Assembly (NCBI GenBank): GCA_035578905.1
Contig: JAQJVL010000426.1
Location: forward strand, 545,265-609,264
Reading direction: 5' to 3'
From: Stictocephala bisonia
Taxonomy: Eukaryota > Arthropoda > Insecta > Hemiptera > Membracidae
Length of the DNA stretch: 64,000 nt
Shown: piece after piece, positions 54,966 to 64,000 of the stretch
How positions within the stretch are numbered: position 1 is the stretch's first letter
Layout: every line of letters starts with the position of its first letter
The notes under the pieces: generated by a model
What the model was told of the DNA's origin: nothing
Database searches by the model: none
Seen by the model: the letters and a program-made list of their open reading frames with translations, nothing else
Made by a program: the position numbers and the translations under genes

Positions 54966-57206
54966 ATTAAAATCAACCAAAGATGCTAAAATACAATACA
55001 TTATGTATCATATTTAACTTGAGTGTAGCCTCAAATGTACATAAATTTTACTTAAATTATTTATACAATATTTTCTAACATTTCATACATTTGCTAGTTA
55101 GTGCATGGAGAAAAATAACAATAATCCCATCTATTTACACGTTTTCACTCGTTTGCTACTCATCAGATTGTTACCAATGACTGTGTATTAAGCTTTTATT
55201 TAACTGCTTTTCAAACTAGCATAGAAAAAAAGATATATTTGGACTTAATTTACTGTACTTAAAATGTTTATTTTATCAATGTCAATTGAAACAATAAGGA
55301 GTTTTTCCTTTTCTTAAAGATATTTTCAATATTTGTCAGTGAATTTATGAATTTACTATAGTTTTTCGTTAATGCAACGGATAAGAATTGTGAAGAAGTG
55401 GCTGACTGGTTGAGCCACGACAAAATCTATACTCTTGAATACGCCACCAGTAGGAAATTGCTACTGTAAAATTTCAGATCTTGTTTTGTCAGATAGGGTC
55501 TTCCAAATTCCAAATTTGAAGACTTTCTCCATTAAAGGCGTGTTTTAGACGATTACTATTCTGACATAAGTACCAAAGAGCCTTTTTGCTCCGTTTCAAA
55601 TAATCAAGTAGTAATATCTCAGAAGATTTTCCTACTGGTTCCATCCTGATTCACTATATATCCGTCTTCTATTTTAATTACTAATTTTAAAATTCTCAGT
55701 GCAACGCGTAGTTTCCAACTTTACTGAATATTATAATAAACTTAACCGAATTTAATCTTTATTTAGAATTCTACTCATCTTCTAAACTACTGTAATTATG
55801 TGTACGAACAGCTTTGTGTTTTTATCAGTTATAATTTTTTTTTTTTTTGTTTTAGTTTCGAACAGATTTTTCATATGAATACGGTATTTTATAGTTGTTT
55901 TATTATTACTATAATTTGTCTGTTACTTCTTTTAAGAAGCATATTTGTCATTGGGTTATTCTTATTATTTCACCATTAATTAATGACACTTTTAAGGAAT
56001 AATCCGGCCTTGTAACAATGACTACATTCGCTCATCTACACTAAGTGTAGATTCTTACACTTAGTTACAAGTCTTGTAACTCGAAATCCTTATTCGTCTA
56101 CACCTCAACCATCGGCATCTTAAGAATAAATAATTAAACATTTAGATTAGTGTATGTAGTAGCCAACAGAGATGTTAATTTATAATTTAGTAAACTGCAC
56201 AGAACCACGAAAAATTGATAACCGTTAATATAATAAAATCCATCTGGTAATCAACTTTAGCAACAGGCGGTGCTTGTATTCATTTCAGTACGTCATCCGG
56301 TAAAATCATGTCCAATTTACAAGTATTTCCCACTACACCTGCCTGTAGGATGCGTTAATTATCATGACAGTTATGGAACTGGATAATACTGTAAATCGTT
56401 ATAAGACTATTAGATTTTAAATCATAAACTAAAATCAGCTAAATAATACATAATACATAATTCACAAATGGGCGGGTATTTCTTGTAAGCTTGATGTGTT
56501 GGGTAGAAAATTACTAACTTGACCGTGTTCTAAACAAGTTTTCGTGGTAATGGAAATTAACTTGCTTTATTGAAGGGTTTTAATGAATAAGTAAATTAAA
56601 TTCCTCTTCAATAAACTACATATGTTTTCTACGCTACAGATAATCAATTCTAAATGACTAAATATATGTATTTAGTCTCTATATTTCATCATATGTCTTA
56701 TAATTATTATCTTGGTAACTAATAACAAAATTATTACTATATTACCTTTGAAATTTACAATGTATTTTATTTTTAAAAAGTACTAGTATATTAACTTTAT
56801 TTTTTTAAGCCATCATTAAGTACAAATAATCGATAACACTGTAAAATAATTTTACTGTAAATGGTGACTAAATATATTTTTCAATATAACAAATTGATTG
56901 GGCTATGTTATACAAATCAATGGCATATCATTGCAGTGTAATCGATAGAGGATATAAATACATATAAATGTATGTATATATAGGATGTAAATATATACAT
57001 ATTTACAGTATGTTATATGTCTCTCGAACGCCGTCAGGACACTGATAGGCAATGAATTACATTTATTCTTGACTGTATCAAATAGTATGTTCATAAATAG
57101 TTTACTAATGCAGGCTATAATTTTTATACCAAATGTATAAAATATTTTCAAAACAATAATAAAAAAAATCTTAAATTCAGAAATATGACCATTAAACATC
57201 AGATAT
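54966..57206. other. AT-rich intergenic DNA
   Basis: No gene. Two patches of higher complexity (55385-55500 and 56255-56370) have no recognisable frame. A 109-codon minus frame (56903-57232) is rich in Ile, Phe and Tyr, crosses the MITE end at 57.2 kb and is judged spurious. Confidence 0.5.
55975..56135 (+). repeat. Diverged SINE family A 3' part
   Basis: TAATGACACTTTTAAGGAAT, TAACAATGACTACATTCGCT, CATCTACACT and CATCGGCATCTTAAGAATAA follow the order of the 3' third of family A. A local inversion-like TAAGTGTAGATTCTTACACTTA (56042-56063) interrupts it. A related AATGACACTTTCTAAGGAAT also occurs at 36439-36458. Confidence 0.5.
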
Positions 57207-57606
57207 AGAGGGTGGAAAAAATATGGAATCACTTTTACACCACTTGTATGACTTCACTTGTAAAAGTTAAATCTTGTACATGATAATTATTACAAAGAAC
57301 ACACTTTTTGGTACCGTTAGCGACATTTCATATTTTCACAGAAACGGCCTACGAGGAGTTGAACTAAAATCTTCAACGGAAGCCTAGGTCGAGTTTGGTA
57401 TCAAATGGAAGGTCTATTCAAGAGAAATTAACTGCCGCAAATTTGACCTCGAAAGGTTTATCCTTTCCAGAGTAGCGGTTATTTGAATTTCAAAGTAACT
57501 AATTTGAACAATTTTACTTATTCTCTATTTCACGGTTTTAAGTAAATTATTTTGATCAACAATTGTACTTTATGGAACACAATGAATTATTTACAAAATT
57601 AAATTA
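57207..57606 (+). mobile_element. TA-flanked MITE, partial copy of the 21.70-kb element
   Basis: TATAGAGGGTGGAAAAAATA starts the copy. It follows the 21.70-kb element through ACCGTTAGTGACATTTCATA-like text, GAGGAGTTGAA, CAAGAGAAATTAA and CACGGTTTTAAGTAAATTAT. The right TIR is missing. Confidence 0.88.
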
Positions 57607-57776
57607 TGTATGTACAAAATAACAAACAGAGGTCGGATCCAATAGTGCGCTAAATGTGTCGAGTAGTTATTTCTCCAGATTGCCATGTGTATGGCAGGGC
57701 CAGCACTCTGTCAATTACTCCCTTTATTCCCCAAACCAAAATCCTCAAGGATAAACGTAGTAACTATTAGTATTAG
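57607..57776. other. Short GC-richer spacer
   Basis: Contains the perfect palindrome TGCCATGTGTATGGCA (57681-57696), two facing GCCAT words of the Pho/YY1 type. No gene. Confidence 0.4.
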
Positions 57777-58235
57777 TCGGCACTGGTGGCGCAGTGCTGT
57801 AACCCAGCTACTTGAGGACAAAGTGTTTGGGAGATTGTAGGCGATAGGTTCCATGCTCGGTTCTCTTAATACCGACACGGCGTCCGCTCAATGGTTGTCA
57901 TAAACGTAGACACTACTAGAGAAGTCTGGAGTGTCCGTGTTGAATGGTAGTCAAGGTTCGGATGTTGAGTAGGGGAGAGAACTGAGTATCAGACTTCTCA
58001 ATTAGCTGACAATCAGACCAACACTACGTGGTTCGGATTCCACATAAAGATGTAGGTCCCATAGTTACCCTGGCTATTGGGCTATTAATAAATAGTCCTT
58101 TCTGAGCTAAGTCTAACTCAGATAGTAACAATGACTACACTCGTTCATCTACACTCATCACACTCATTCACTCCTCATATTCACCCATATCTCTACGATC
58201 GGCGTCTTAGTGATGAATAATAATGAATAATGAAT
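57777..58235 (+). repeat. SINE-like family A, full-length plus copy
   Basis: The best reference copy. The head has GGTGGCGCAGTGCTGTAACC (A-box-like) and about 60 bp later GGTTCCATGCTCGG (B-box-like), the spacing of a pol III internal promoter. The body includes ACGTGGTTCGGATTCCACAT, a T-arm-like hairpin, and TTATTAATAAATAGTCC. The tail is CGATCGGCGTCTTAGTGATG plus AATAATAATGAATAATGAAT. Seven related loci lie in the window. Retroposition in trans by a LINE is inferred. Confidence 0.9.
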
Positions 58236-58959
58236 TACTACAGACATATAACATGTACATTAATTGTAATTCACTAACATTACACTAAGGCGTTCACTGG
58301 AGCTATAAAAAAACTACTCTACTTATTTTAATTTTTAAATTAAAATAATTTTAAAATACTTAGTATTTCCAATAAATTATCTAGAAGTTTTCATAAAAAA
58401 TAAATTATTAAATTGATTTGACATACTAACAATTTTTCTACTATTTCAATTGAAATATTTCTTCAACAAGAACTGTAACAAGAAACAGAATGGAAATAGT
58501 TGTTTATTGTTAGTAATTTAGACACTTGATAAGTCTATGATGATCTCATAATACATCGTTCTTCAGCACGTCTGGGTAGTAATCTTTATGAGACTTGATC
58601 ACACGAAAGGCACGTACTAGTGACCGTCGCCTACGTCGCGACGTACATCTCTGTCGCTAGCATGGGGCCGATGTTCCCGCGCCTAGTAATGTGATCCTAG
58701 ACACAGATCGTTGTGATATCATCGCGAGCTATCCATTAATTTCCATGCTTCACCGCTCCTGTCCACTCATGTGTGATTAATCATATTTCTGACTGATCTT
58801 TTGGAATCCTAAACTTCAACTTGGCCTATTTTATTGTTAAACGTACCAAGATTCTAATAACAGATGGATGGATGAATATTAGATGTGACGGTGAGTCATG
58901 AATAATTTATAATTACTTATTTATAGTTTTCTAACTAATATTACATAAAAATTCGTTTT
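58236..58959. other. Intergenic DNA with GC-richer patch
   Basis: 58560-58760 is CpG-rich (CGTCGCCTACGTCGCGACGT near 58625-58644, which contains a near-palindrome) without an ORF. CACCGCTCCTGTCCACTC at 58751 recalls a word of repeat family C. Confidence 0.4.
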
Positions 58960-59165
58960 TATTTATTTATTTTTTAATTTGTCACACAGATCTATTTCAA
59001 TATTTTTTTGTAAATCCCTCTGGTCTGAGGATGGTAACGTTGTTTGCCGAAATCTATCGCCAGAATTTTCATAGCTTCTGTTTTTTTTCTTTAACTCTAA
59101 TAAATGACGCTGTGTGATATTTACTTTTTTTAATTGTTTATTGCGCACATACAAATAAAATAAAT
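58960..59165 (+). repeat. Repeat with hammerhead-like motif, related to 11.2 kb
   Basis: GGTCTGAGGATGGTAACGTT contains CTGAGGA (59025-59031), which fits CUGANGA. It is followed by a GGTAAC...TTTGCC stem and CGAAA (59048-59052). The same text in decayed form is on the minus strand at 11.2 kb. The 63-codon minus frame here (58963-59154) includes GDRFRQTTLPSSDQRDLQ, which is just the reverse reading of this motif, so I do not call it a gene. Confidence 0.45.
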
Positions 59166-59418
59166 GGGCTAACTATTTAAGTACACGCCTTAAAATATTG
59201 TGTACAGTAGACATTTTTTAATAGGCATATAATAAACAAAAACTTCAATCCTATTCGCTGGTGTTTGATTGGTAATTTGAATTGTAGAGATTTCCGATAC
59301 ATATTGAGTTTAAAAAACAAACACACTGTGTTTACTGGTATAAAGAATTCTGTTATCCTCAGAACAGTAAGAAGTGTTTATACGTATATAAAGTACAAAC
59401 ACTTTATACTTTGTGTAT

Positions 59419-59773
59419 CAGTCTTGTTATTTAGCAGAAAACTGGACCAATAATACGTGGTTCGGACTCCACGTAAAAATGTAGCTCCCTTAGTTGCTCT
59501 GGCTCTTGGGCTATCATTTCCACGTAGTATTGGTTTGATTTTCAGCTAACTGACAAGCCTGATACTAAGTTATCTGCTCTACACAGTAACCGGACACTGA
59601 CTATTACCTAAAATGGATATCCCAGACTTCTATATTAGTGTCGATGGCAACCATTGAGCGGACGGCATGTCGGTATTAAGAGGACGGTATTATAGAGTCT
59701 ATCACATTCAATCTCCACAACGATTTGTCCCCAAGTAGCTGGGTTACAGCACTGTGCCAACAGTACCGACTTT
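59419..59773. repeat. SINE family A inverted junction
   Basis: 59419-59514 is a plus-strand middle segment (AGAAAACTGGACCAATAATA to GCTCTTGGGCTATCA). It abuts at about 59515 a minus-strand 5' half (59515-59773, ending GGTTACAGCACTGTGCCAAC). The two were joined within the same internal region in opposite orientation. Confidence 0.85.
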
Positions 59774-61080
59774 AAAAGTAATTTGCTCCCCTATTAATCC
59801 TTATTTCAAAAAATTACTTATCATTTTCTGGTGATCATTATGAGTTCACCAGATTTAAGCTGAGAGTAACAGTTTAAACCTCTTTTTTCAGTCTTTCCCT
59901 CGTGCCATATAATAAGTATACTGAAAATATTCTACAATAATTTTCAGCTATACTGTATTTTGTTTTTAATTATTAAAATACAAATTATCAAAAACTAAAT
60001 TATTTCAATTATTAAACAAGTATTTTATGAAACCATAACTAGTTCACTCAAAAATTAGTAAAAAGAGGCAAATGGTACATTTTGAATATTAATTTGCTTA
60101 GTCAACTTTTAGTAAATTAGAAAAACTTGCTTTGTCACAAAATCTATGATTACGAAAATCAGATACCATTTGAACTGACTGATCACATTTCCTCAAATAT
60201 TATAAGAACTTGGCAGTCCTATTTATTCTTTATAGGCCCTAAACACGTAATAAGAAAGGATTTCAAAATATTTTCTCTCGAACAGCTTAAATAAGGTTAA
60301 TATTCCGATACCGCCTATGTTACCATTCACTAAAGAATAAGAGAGCTAAAGACAGTGGAAGACATACTTCTCATGAGGACATTTTTTTTAACTAGGTAAG
60401 CTTGAAATGGAAGAAAAATAACAAAATTATAAGAACGAGGTACAATTGTAGCGAGTGGCAAGGTTGGCACGCGAAGATTACAGGGATGTCCCCTAGAACA
60501 TATTTATATTAATCAAGATATCTTATAATATACTTATGATAATATATGACTTTTTGTATTAATAATGACTACTATCTATGTGTAGAGAGTTTTGTTAAAT
60601 TTTAGTATTACGAAACTGAATGGCATCGATGTTTTTAAACCTACTTACATAAAACATGGCAATGCACCAAAACTCTACCAAACAATTGATTGTATATGAC
60701 GTAGTTCTGAAACTTAGACGGTTGGTAAAAGTTTCCGATGTTCCTTTAATGCAGTGCACTCAAACTTTGAAATGTGGAATGCAGCGTTAGACAGATAGCA
60801 CAATAAGTGTTACGTAAAGTGTTTATAAGAAAACTAGTAAATTTATAATATTATGTAATCTCATTTATGGTAAATAACATAATGCACAACAGTAACAAGT
60901 ATACTAATGTACTTACTATACAATCCCAATTAAATCAATTGTTGAACTATATTAATAAATTGACTTTTATGTGTTTGACTAAATTCTTACAAACATCTGA
61001 TATACGTTGTTGATTAATTCTGAGTATGGTGTTTTATACTGTTTTATACTGTGGTTTTGTTTTGAATAATTGTGAATTCA
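59774..61080. other. AT-rich intergenic DNA
   Basis: No gene. One block (60293-60337) recurs at 62.37 kb. Confidence 0.5.
60293..60337 (+). repeat. 45-bp near-identical repeat, copy 1
   Basis: AATAAGGTTAATATTCCGAT then ACCGCCTATGTTACCATTCA and CTAAAGA. Copy 2 is at 62371-62415 with one difference. Confidence 0.92.
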
Positions 61081-61092
61081 TTTGTTTGTGAA

Positions 61093-61200
61093 ATGCCTGA
61101 AGTGAGGTGTGCCACTGCAGTTTGTAATAATAAAAGTATAATATCAAAATCAAAAATTTAAATAATTCCAAAATATTCTTGAAAACAATAAAGTAATAGT
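61093..61200 (+). pseudogene. Possible THAP zinc-finger exon remnant
   Basis: MPEVRCATAVCNNKS starts at 61093. Its Met-Pro-x-x-Arg-Cys and CxxxxC-N-N spacing recall the N-terminus of THAP domains (C2CH DNA-binding, shared by P-type transposases and host regulators). A stop follows after 22 residues. A shifted frame reads NSKIFLKTIK, where HKFP would be expected. The conserved Trp, third Cys and His cannot be located. This is a weak suggestion; chance resemblance is quite possible. Confidence 0.2.
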
Positions 61201-61219
61201 TTTTAGTGTGTAGTTTTAA

Positions 61220-61447
61220 TTGTTCAGCATTCTATGTTGGAGGCACAGAGTAAGTAATACAAAAGTAACTAAGCAATACTCTGTGGTCGAAGGTCTCCCT
61301 CTGACGTCACAAATCGACTTATATAGACCATATGAGAATGAGACAACCTTTTGTATAGGAACCTTGATATTGACATACTCACCTCCCCAAAGCTGTCCAA
61401 ATAGAATTATAGAAAAAAATTATAAAAATGTATTCGTAGTCAAGTGA
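61220..61447 (+). CDS. Unrecognised 75-codon frame, doubtful
   Basis: Begins MFSILCWRHRVSNTKVTKQY about 20 bp after the THAP-like remnant, in a mixed-composition region. No domain recognised. Contains a TGACGTCA palindrome (61302-61309) in its DNA, a CRE-type site, which favours regulatory over coding sequence. Confidence 0.12.
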   Translation: MFSILCWRHRVSNTKVTKQYSVVEGLPLTSQIDLYRPYENETTFCIGTLILTYSPPQSCPNRIIEKNYKNVFVVK

Positions 61448-61499
61448 TTAAGTGCTTACCAAAACTGTATTTATAATAAATAGTTGCTATATATTATCT

Positions 61500-61690
61500 A
61501 TTAGTTGCGCTGCTAGGTACTACATGAGATTAGATACACCCATTTAATAGGCCAGGAAGCGGTCACATTTATCAGAGTGAATTACAAAGTAACTCCTCTG
61601 TAATGAGGGCACATGGAAGTAGGCGTACCTGCACCGCATGCAAATAGAGGCTGGTCATTAATTGAACACAGAGTAATATTGTTTATGGCG
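61500..61690. promoter_or_regulatory. Enhancer-like island with octamer site
   Basis: Dense short motifs in non-coding sequence: CCATTTAATAGG, GGAAGCGG, ATCAGAGTGAATTAC, GTACCTGCACC, ATGCAAAT (61638-61645) and TCATTAATTGAACA (homeodomain-type ATTA cores). Complexity is higher than in the flanks and no frame is open. Enhancer function is inferred. Confidence 0.35.
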
Positions 61691-61889
61691 ACATATGAAT
61701 GTAAGTGGTTCTGACATGAAGTGGGTGGGAGTGGCAGTCTTGGATGTTGTGATTGTCTACCATGTACTTGTTATGTACTTTGAAACACATAATGTACGTA
61801 AAGTGTTTTGTCTTACATTCATGTGTACTTGCCACCAGATTAACATTATGTTTTTGTTGATATATTGTAATATATTACACAATATTAGC

Positions 61890-62040
61890 CAAACTTTAGG
61901 TTAGGATATGTTAGGTTGCGATAGGTTAGGTTAGAATATGTAAGGTTATGATAGGTCAGGTTAGGATAGGATGGTTTAAGATAATAGGTTAGATTAAGAT
62001 AGGTTAGGTTATGATAGGTTAGGTTAGGCAATGTTAGATT
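61890..62040 (+). repeat. Degenerate GGTTA/TTAGG array
   Basis: TTAGGTTAGG words interleaved with ATATG, ATAGG and GATAGG over about 150 bp. A short clean run recurs at 62460-62476. Confidence 0.9.
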
Positions 62041-62370
62041 TGTTTGTGTTGAATAATGGATAGTCTACCCCCTTTTGTTGTTATTTAACTAAGTTCACAA
62101 AGAAACGTATTTTTAAATAAATAATATTCTTTTAGTAAAAAAAAAGCTTCATTTAATAGAGTTCACAATAGTAAGTATTCTCACACAGTACTAACTAACT
62201 AAAAAAAGTTTCTGATAGTACTTAGATTGAAATGATGTCTTGTTATTTGTTTTAGTTTTAATTACACAAATCTATAGAAAAAAATAAACTTATATTTTAA
62301 GCAGTTAACCACGAACATTTTTGAAAATAACTGTTTCAAAGTTTAGCATATTTGACCCGTACAGCATATT

Positions 62371-62417
62371 AAATAAGGTTTATATTCCGATACCGCCTAT
62401 GTTACCATTCACTAAAG
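62371..62417 (+). repeat. 45-bp near-identical repeat, copy 2
   Basis: AATAAGGTTTATATTCCGAT then ACCGCCTATGTTACCATTCA and CTAAAGA, one base different from 60293-60337 and in the same orientation. Confidence 0.92.
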
Positions 62418-62459
62418 ACCCACTACACTATGTACAAAAAACCCACTGTATATGTATGG

Positions 62460-62476
62460 GTAGGTTAGGTTAGGTT
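62460..62476 (+). repeat. Interstitial TTAGG run
   Basis: Three TTAGG units. Confidence 0.75.
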
Positions 62477-62479
62477 ATA

Positions 62480-64000
62480 GGCATGAGAATTTGATTATAA
62501 CCAGATGAAAATTTATTATTAAAAGAAGAAATAGAATTATAGAAAGTCTTAAACATAATTTCTATAGTTACTTGTTTAGATTGAAAATTATACTCAGGTC
62601 TAGGATATTTATGAACATAAAAATTACTAAAAAATACTTTATAGAAAAAAAATTTACTTTACAACAACGATTTTTAAAATCGAGTTTTAGTTTAAACTAC
62701 TATTGTCATAATTGAAAATCTAAACAATCTAAATTGGTTAATATATTTTTTTATAAGAGCTACATAAATAAATGTATTCTAAATCCTTAAAAATTAATAA
62801 ACATATTTTTCATGTATTTTTTTTAAATAGATGAATTCAGAACCCTAAAAATTTTGTTAACTATTTCCAAACCAAAATATACCAAGCAACGAAATTTTGA
62901 ATAAGCAAGATGTAATAAAGGAAAAAAGATTGATGACGGAAAGATTATTTTCAAACTGCAATTTGATTTATTTCGACTTAAATTTAAAAAGTTAGACAGT
63001 CTCATCACTCAGAATAATTTATTACAATCTGTATCATGAACTGACGTAGATTAATTGAATTATATATTTGGAATCAATTCAAAGGCTGGATCTTAAATTG
63101 AAAAAGAAGGTTAATGTAAGAGGAAATCTGAGAGATGGAAACTTTCTTCAAAATGTCTTATTGGGTTTTATATTTTCTCACAATCGTTTAAGGAATTTGC
63201 ATTGTTTTAGATTTTAATTTGCTTCCATTCTTTTTTTTTTTTTTAACAATATTGTATATAAAGTCGTATTATATTCATTTTTTAAATTATATTTTATAGA
63301 TTAAAAAATGGTTTGTTTCATTTTACATTTTACAATAGGAAGTCTACAATGTTATCTTTCTCTAGTTTTCATTTTAAAATTTACAGTTAATTCTAACGTC
63401 TTTTCACCTATCCAACACAAAGACGAAATTAGAGCTAATTTCATTTAAATTTCTGTTCAAAACACAAGGTATATTGTATGAGACCTTACATAAAAGATGT
63501 ATCTTCTTCAAATGATTACTAAACACTCTTATCATTTATCGTATAAAAAGTATTATTTCTATCGTTACATAGGTTATTCTATATAAGATATATGATTCTT
63601 ACAAATTTTATTATTAATATTATCCATTAATTATTTTCCTCTAGAAATATGGTTTTGTTTCGTATTGTCATATTGTTTAGGGTATTGTTATCCATTGATT
63701 GACTTTTATAGGGTCTAATTATTAAATTATATTTTTCTTTTCTTCAATATCATATGTATTTATTTATATTCCCTTAAGTATATCTAATACAAATGAAGGG
63801 TACTAAAAGTGATTTATGAATACTGCAGAGGCTAAAAGTCATTTAGCTAAAAGGATTATAACGGGAATTGATATATATACTTTAACAAGAAGCATAGAAC
63901 AGATAGTATAAAACACCCATATGCTACAAGAGGGGGATAAAAAGTGGTACTGTGTCTAGGTAATAAAAATACCCAAACAGTCAACAGATACAAAAAAAGT
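62480..64000. other. AT-rich intergenic DNA to window end
   Basis: Only a 61-codon minus frame (62823-63008) with no recognisable domain. No repeats recognised. Confidence 0.55.

Noticed and set aside
56903..57232. 109-codon minus frame
   Set aside because: Ile/Tyr-rich, crosses a MITE terminus, and includes a TATATA-type stretch; no family.
58963..59154. 63-codon minus frame with RFRQTTLPSSDQRDL as a gene
   Set aside because: It is the reverse reading of the CTGAGGATGG hammerhead-like repeat, which also occurs at 11.2 kb.
20769..62476. True telomere
   Set aside because: TTAGG runs are short, degenerate and interstitial, with unique sequence on both sides.

Overview
This window looks like AT-rich intergenic or intronic DNA from a large, repeat-rich arthropod genome, most likely an insect and possibly a hemipteran. 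The clues are short runs of the arthropod telomere motif TTAGG, decayed Tc1/mariner transposons with the WPxRSPDLTPLDFF signature, Jockey/CR1-type LINE reverse transcriptase remnants, a Penelope-like element, SINE-like repeats with pol III box motifs, and many mini- and microsatellites. I could not fix the species. I found no intact host gene, no rRNA, no functional tRNA and no CRISPR array. Nearly all open frames are under 130 codons, and most are chance frames, tandem-repeat shadows or broken transposon genes.

Layout. 0-7 kb: AT-rich DNA with two TATCGATA sites, a 73-base T run, a 1.8-kb minisatellite built of dimers (2.24-4.11 kb), a GC-richer block (4.6-5.1 kb) and a Tc1/mariner pseudogene element (5.6-6.7 kb). 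7-16 kb: a 1-kb long-inverted-repeat element (7.88-8.89 kb), a 32-bp minisatellite, two tandem copies of a 430-bp SINE-like family (family A), a LINE 3' end (12.4-13.2 kb) and two degenerate tandem arrays. 16-24 kb: a CpG-richer island with an unidentified ORF, a TGCGCATGCGC promoter-like site, a MITE, an inverted pair of small arrays around a (TA)n tract, a 466-bp TA-flanked MITE, and a hammerhead-like motif at 23.9 kb. 24-34 kb: a 3-kb AT-rich desert, another minisatellite ending in a perfect 17-bp hairpin, a second LINE remnant (28.1-29.1 kb), an 1.1-kb minisatellite (30.1-31.2 kb), and a MITE with a perfect 8-bp target duplication holding a 550-bp AACCTAACATAACC-like array.

34-48 kb: a second long-inverted-repeat element, several (TA)n tracts, two tRNA-like SINE heads, three dispersed repeat families in direct or inverted copies (families A, B and C), and degenerate 30-bp and 60-bp arrays. 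48-64 kb: a 2.56-kb Tc1/mariner element with unusually long (about 450-490 bp) terminal inverted repeats, a Penelope-like fragment with YVDD and GIY-YIG remains bounded by 19-bp direct repeats, a solo transposon end, a partial MITE, two more family A SINE loci (one an inverted junction), a possible THAP-domain remnant, GC-richer regulatory-looking islands and degenerate TTAGG arrays.

The elements do not form a pathway. They read as layered insertions that have decayed in place. The most interesting observation is a set of hammerhead-ribozyme-like cores (CTGANGA...GAAAC-GTC) at five separate loci, one of them next to a Penelope-like fragment.
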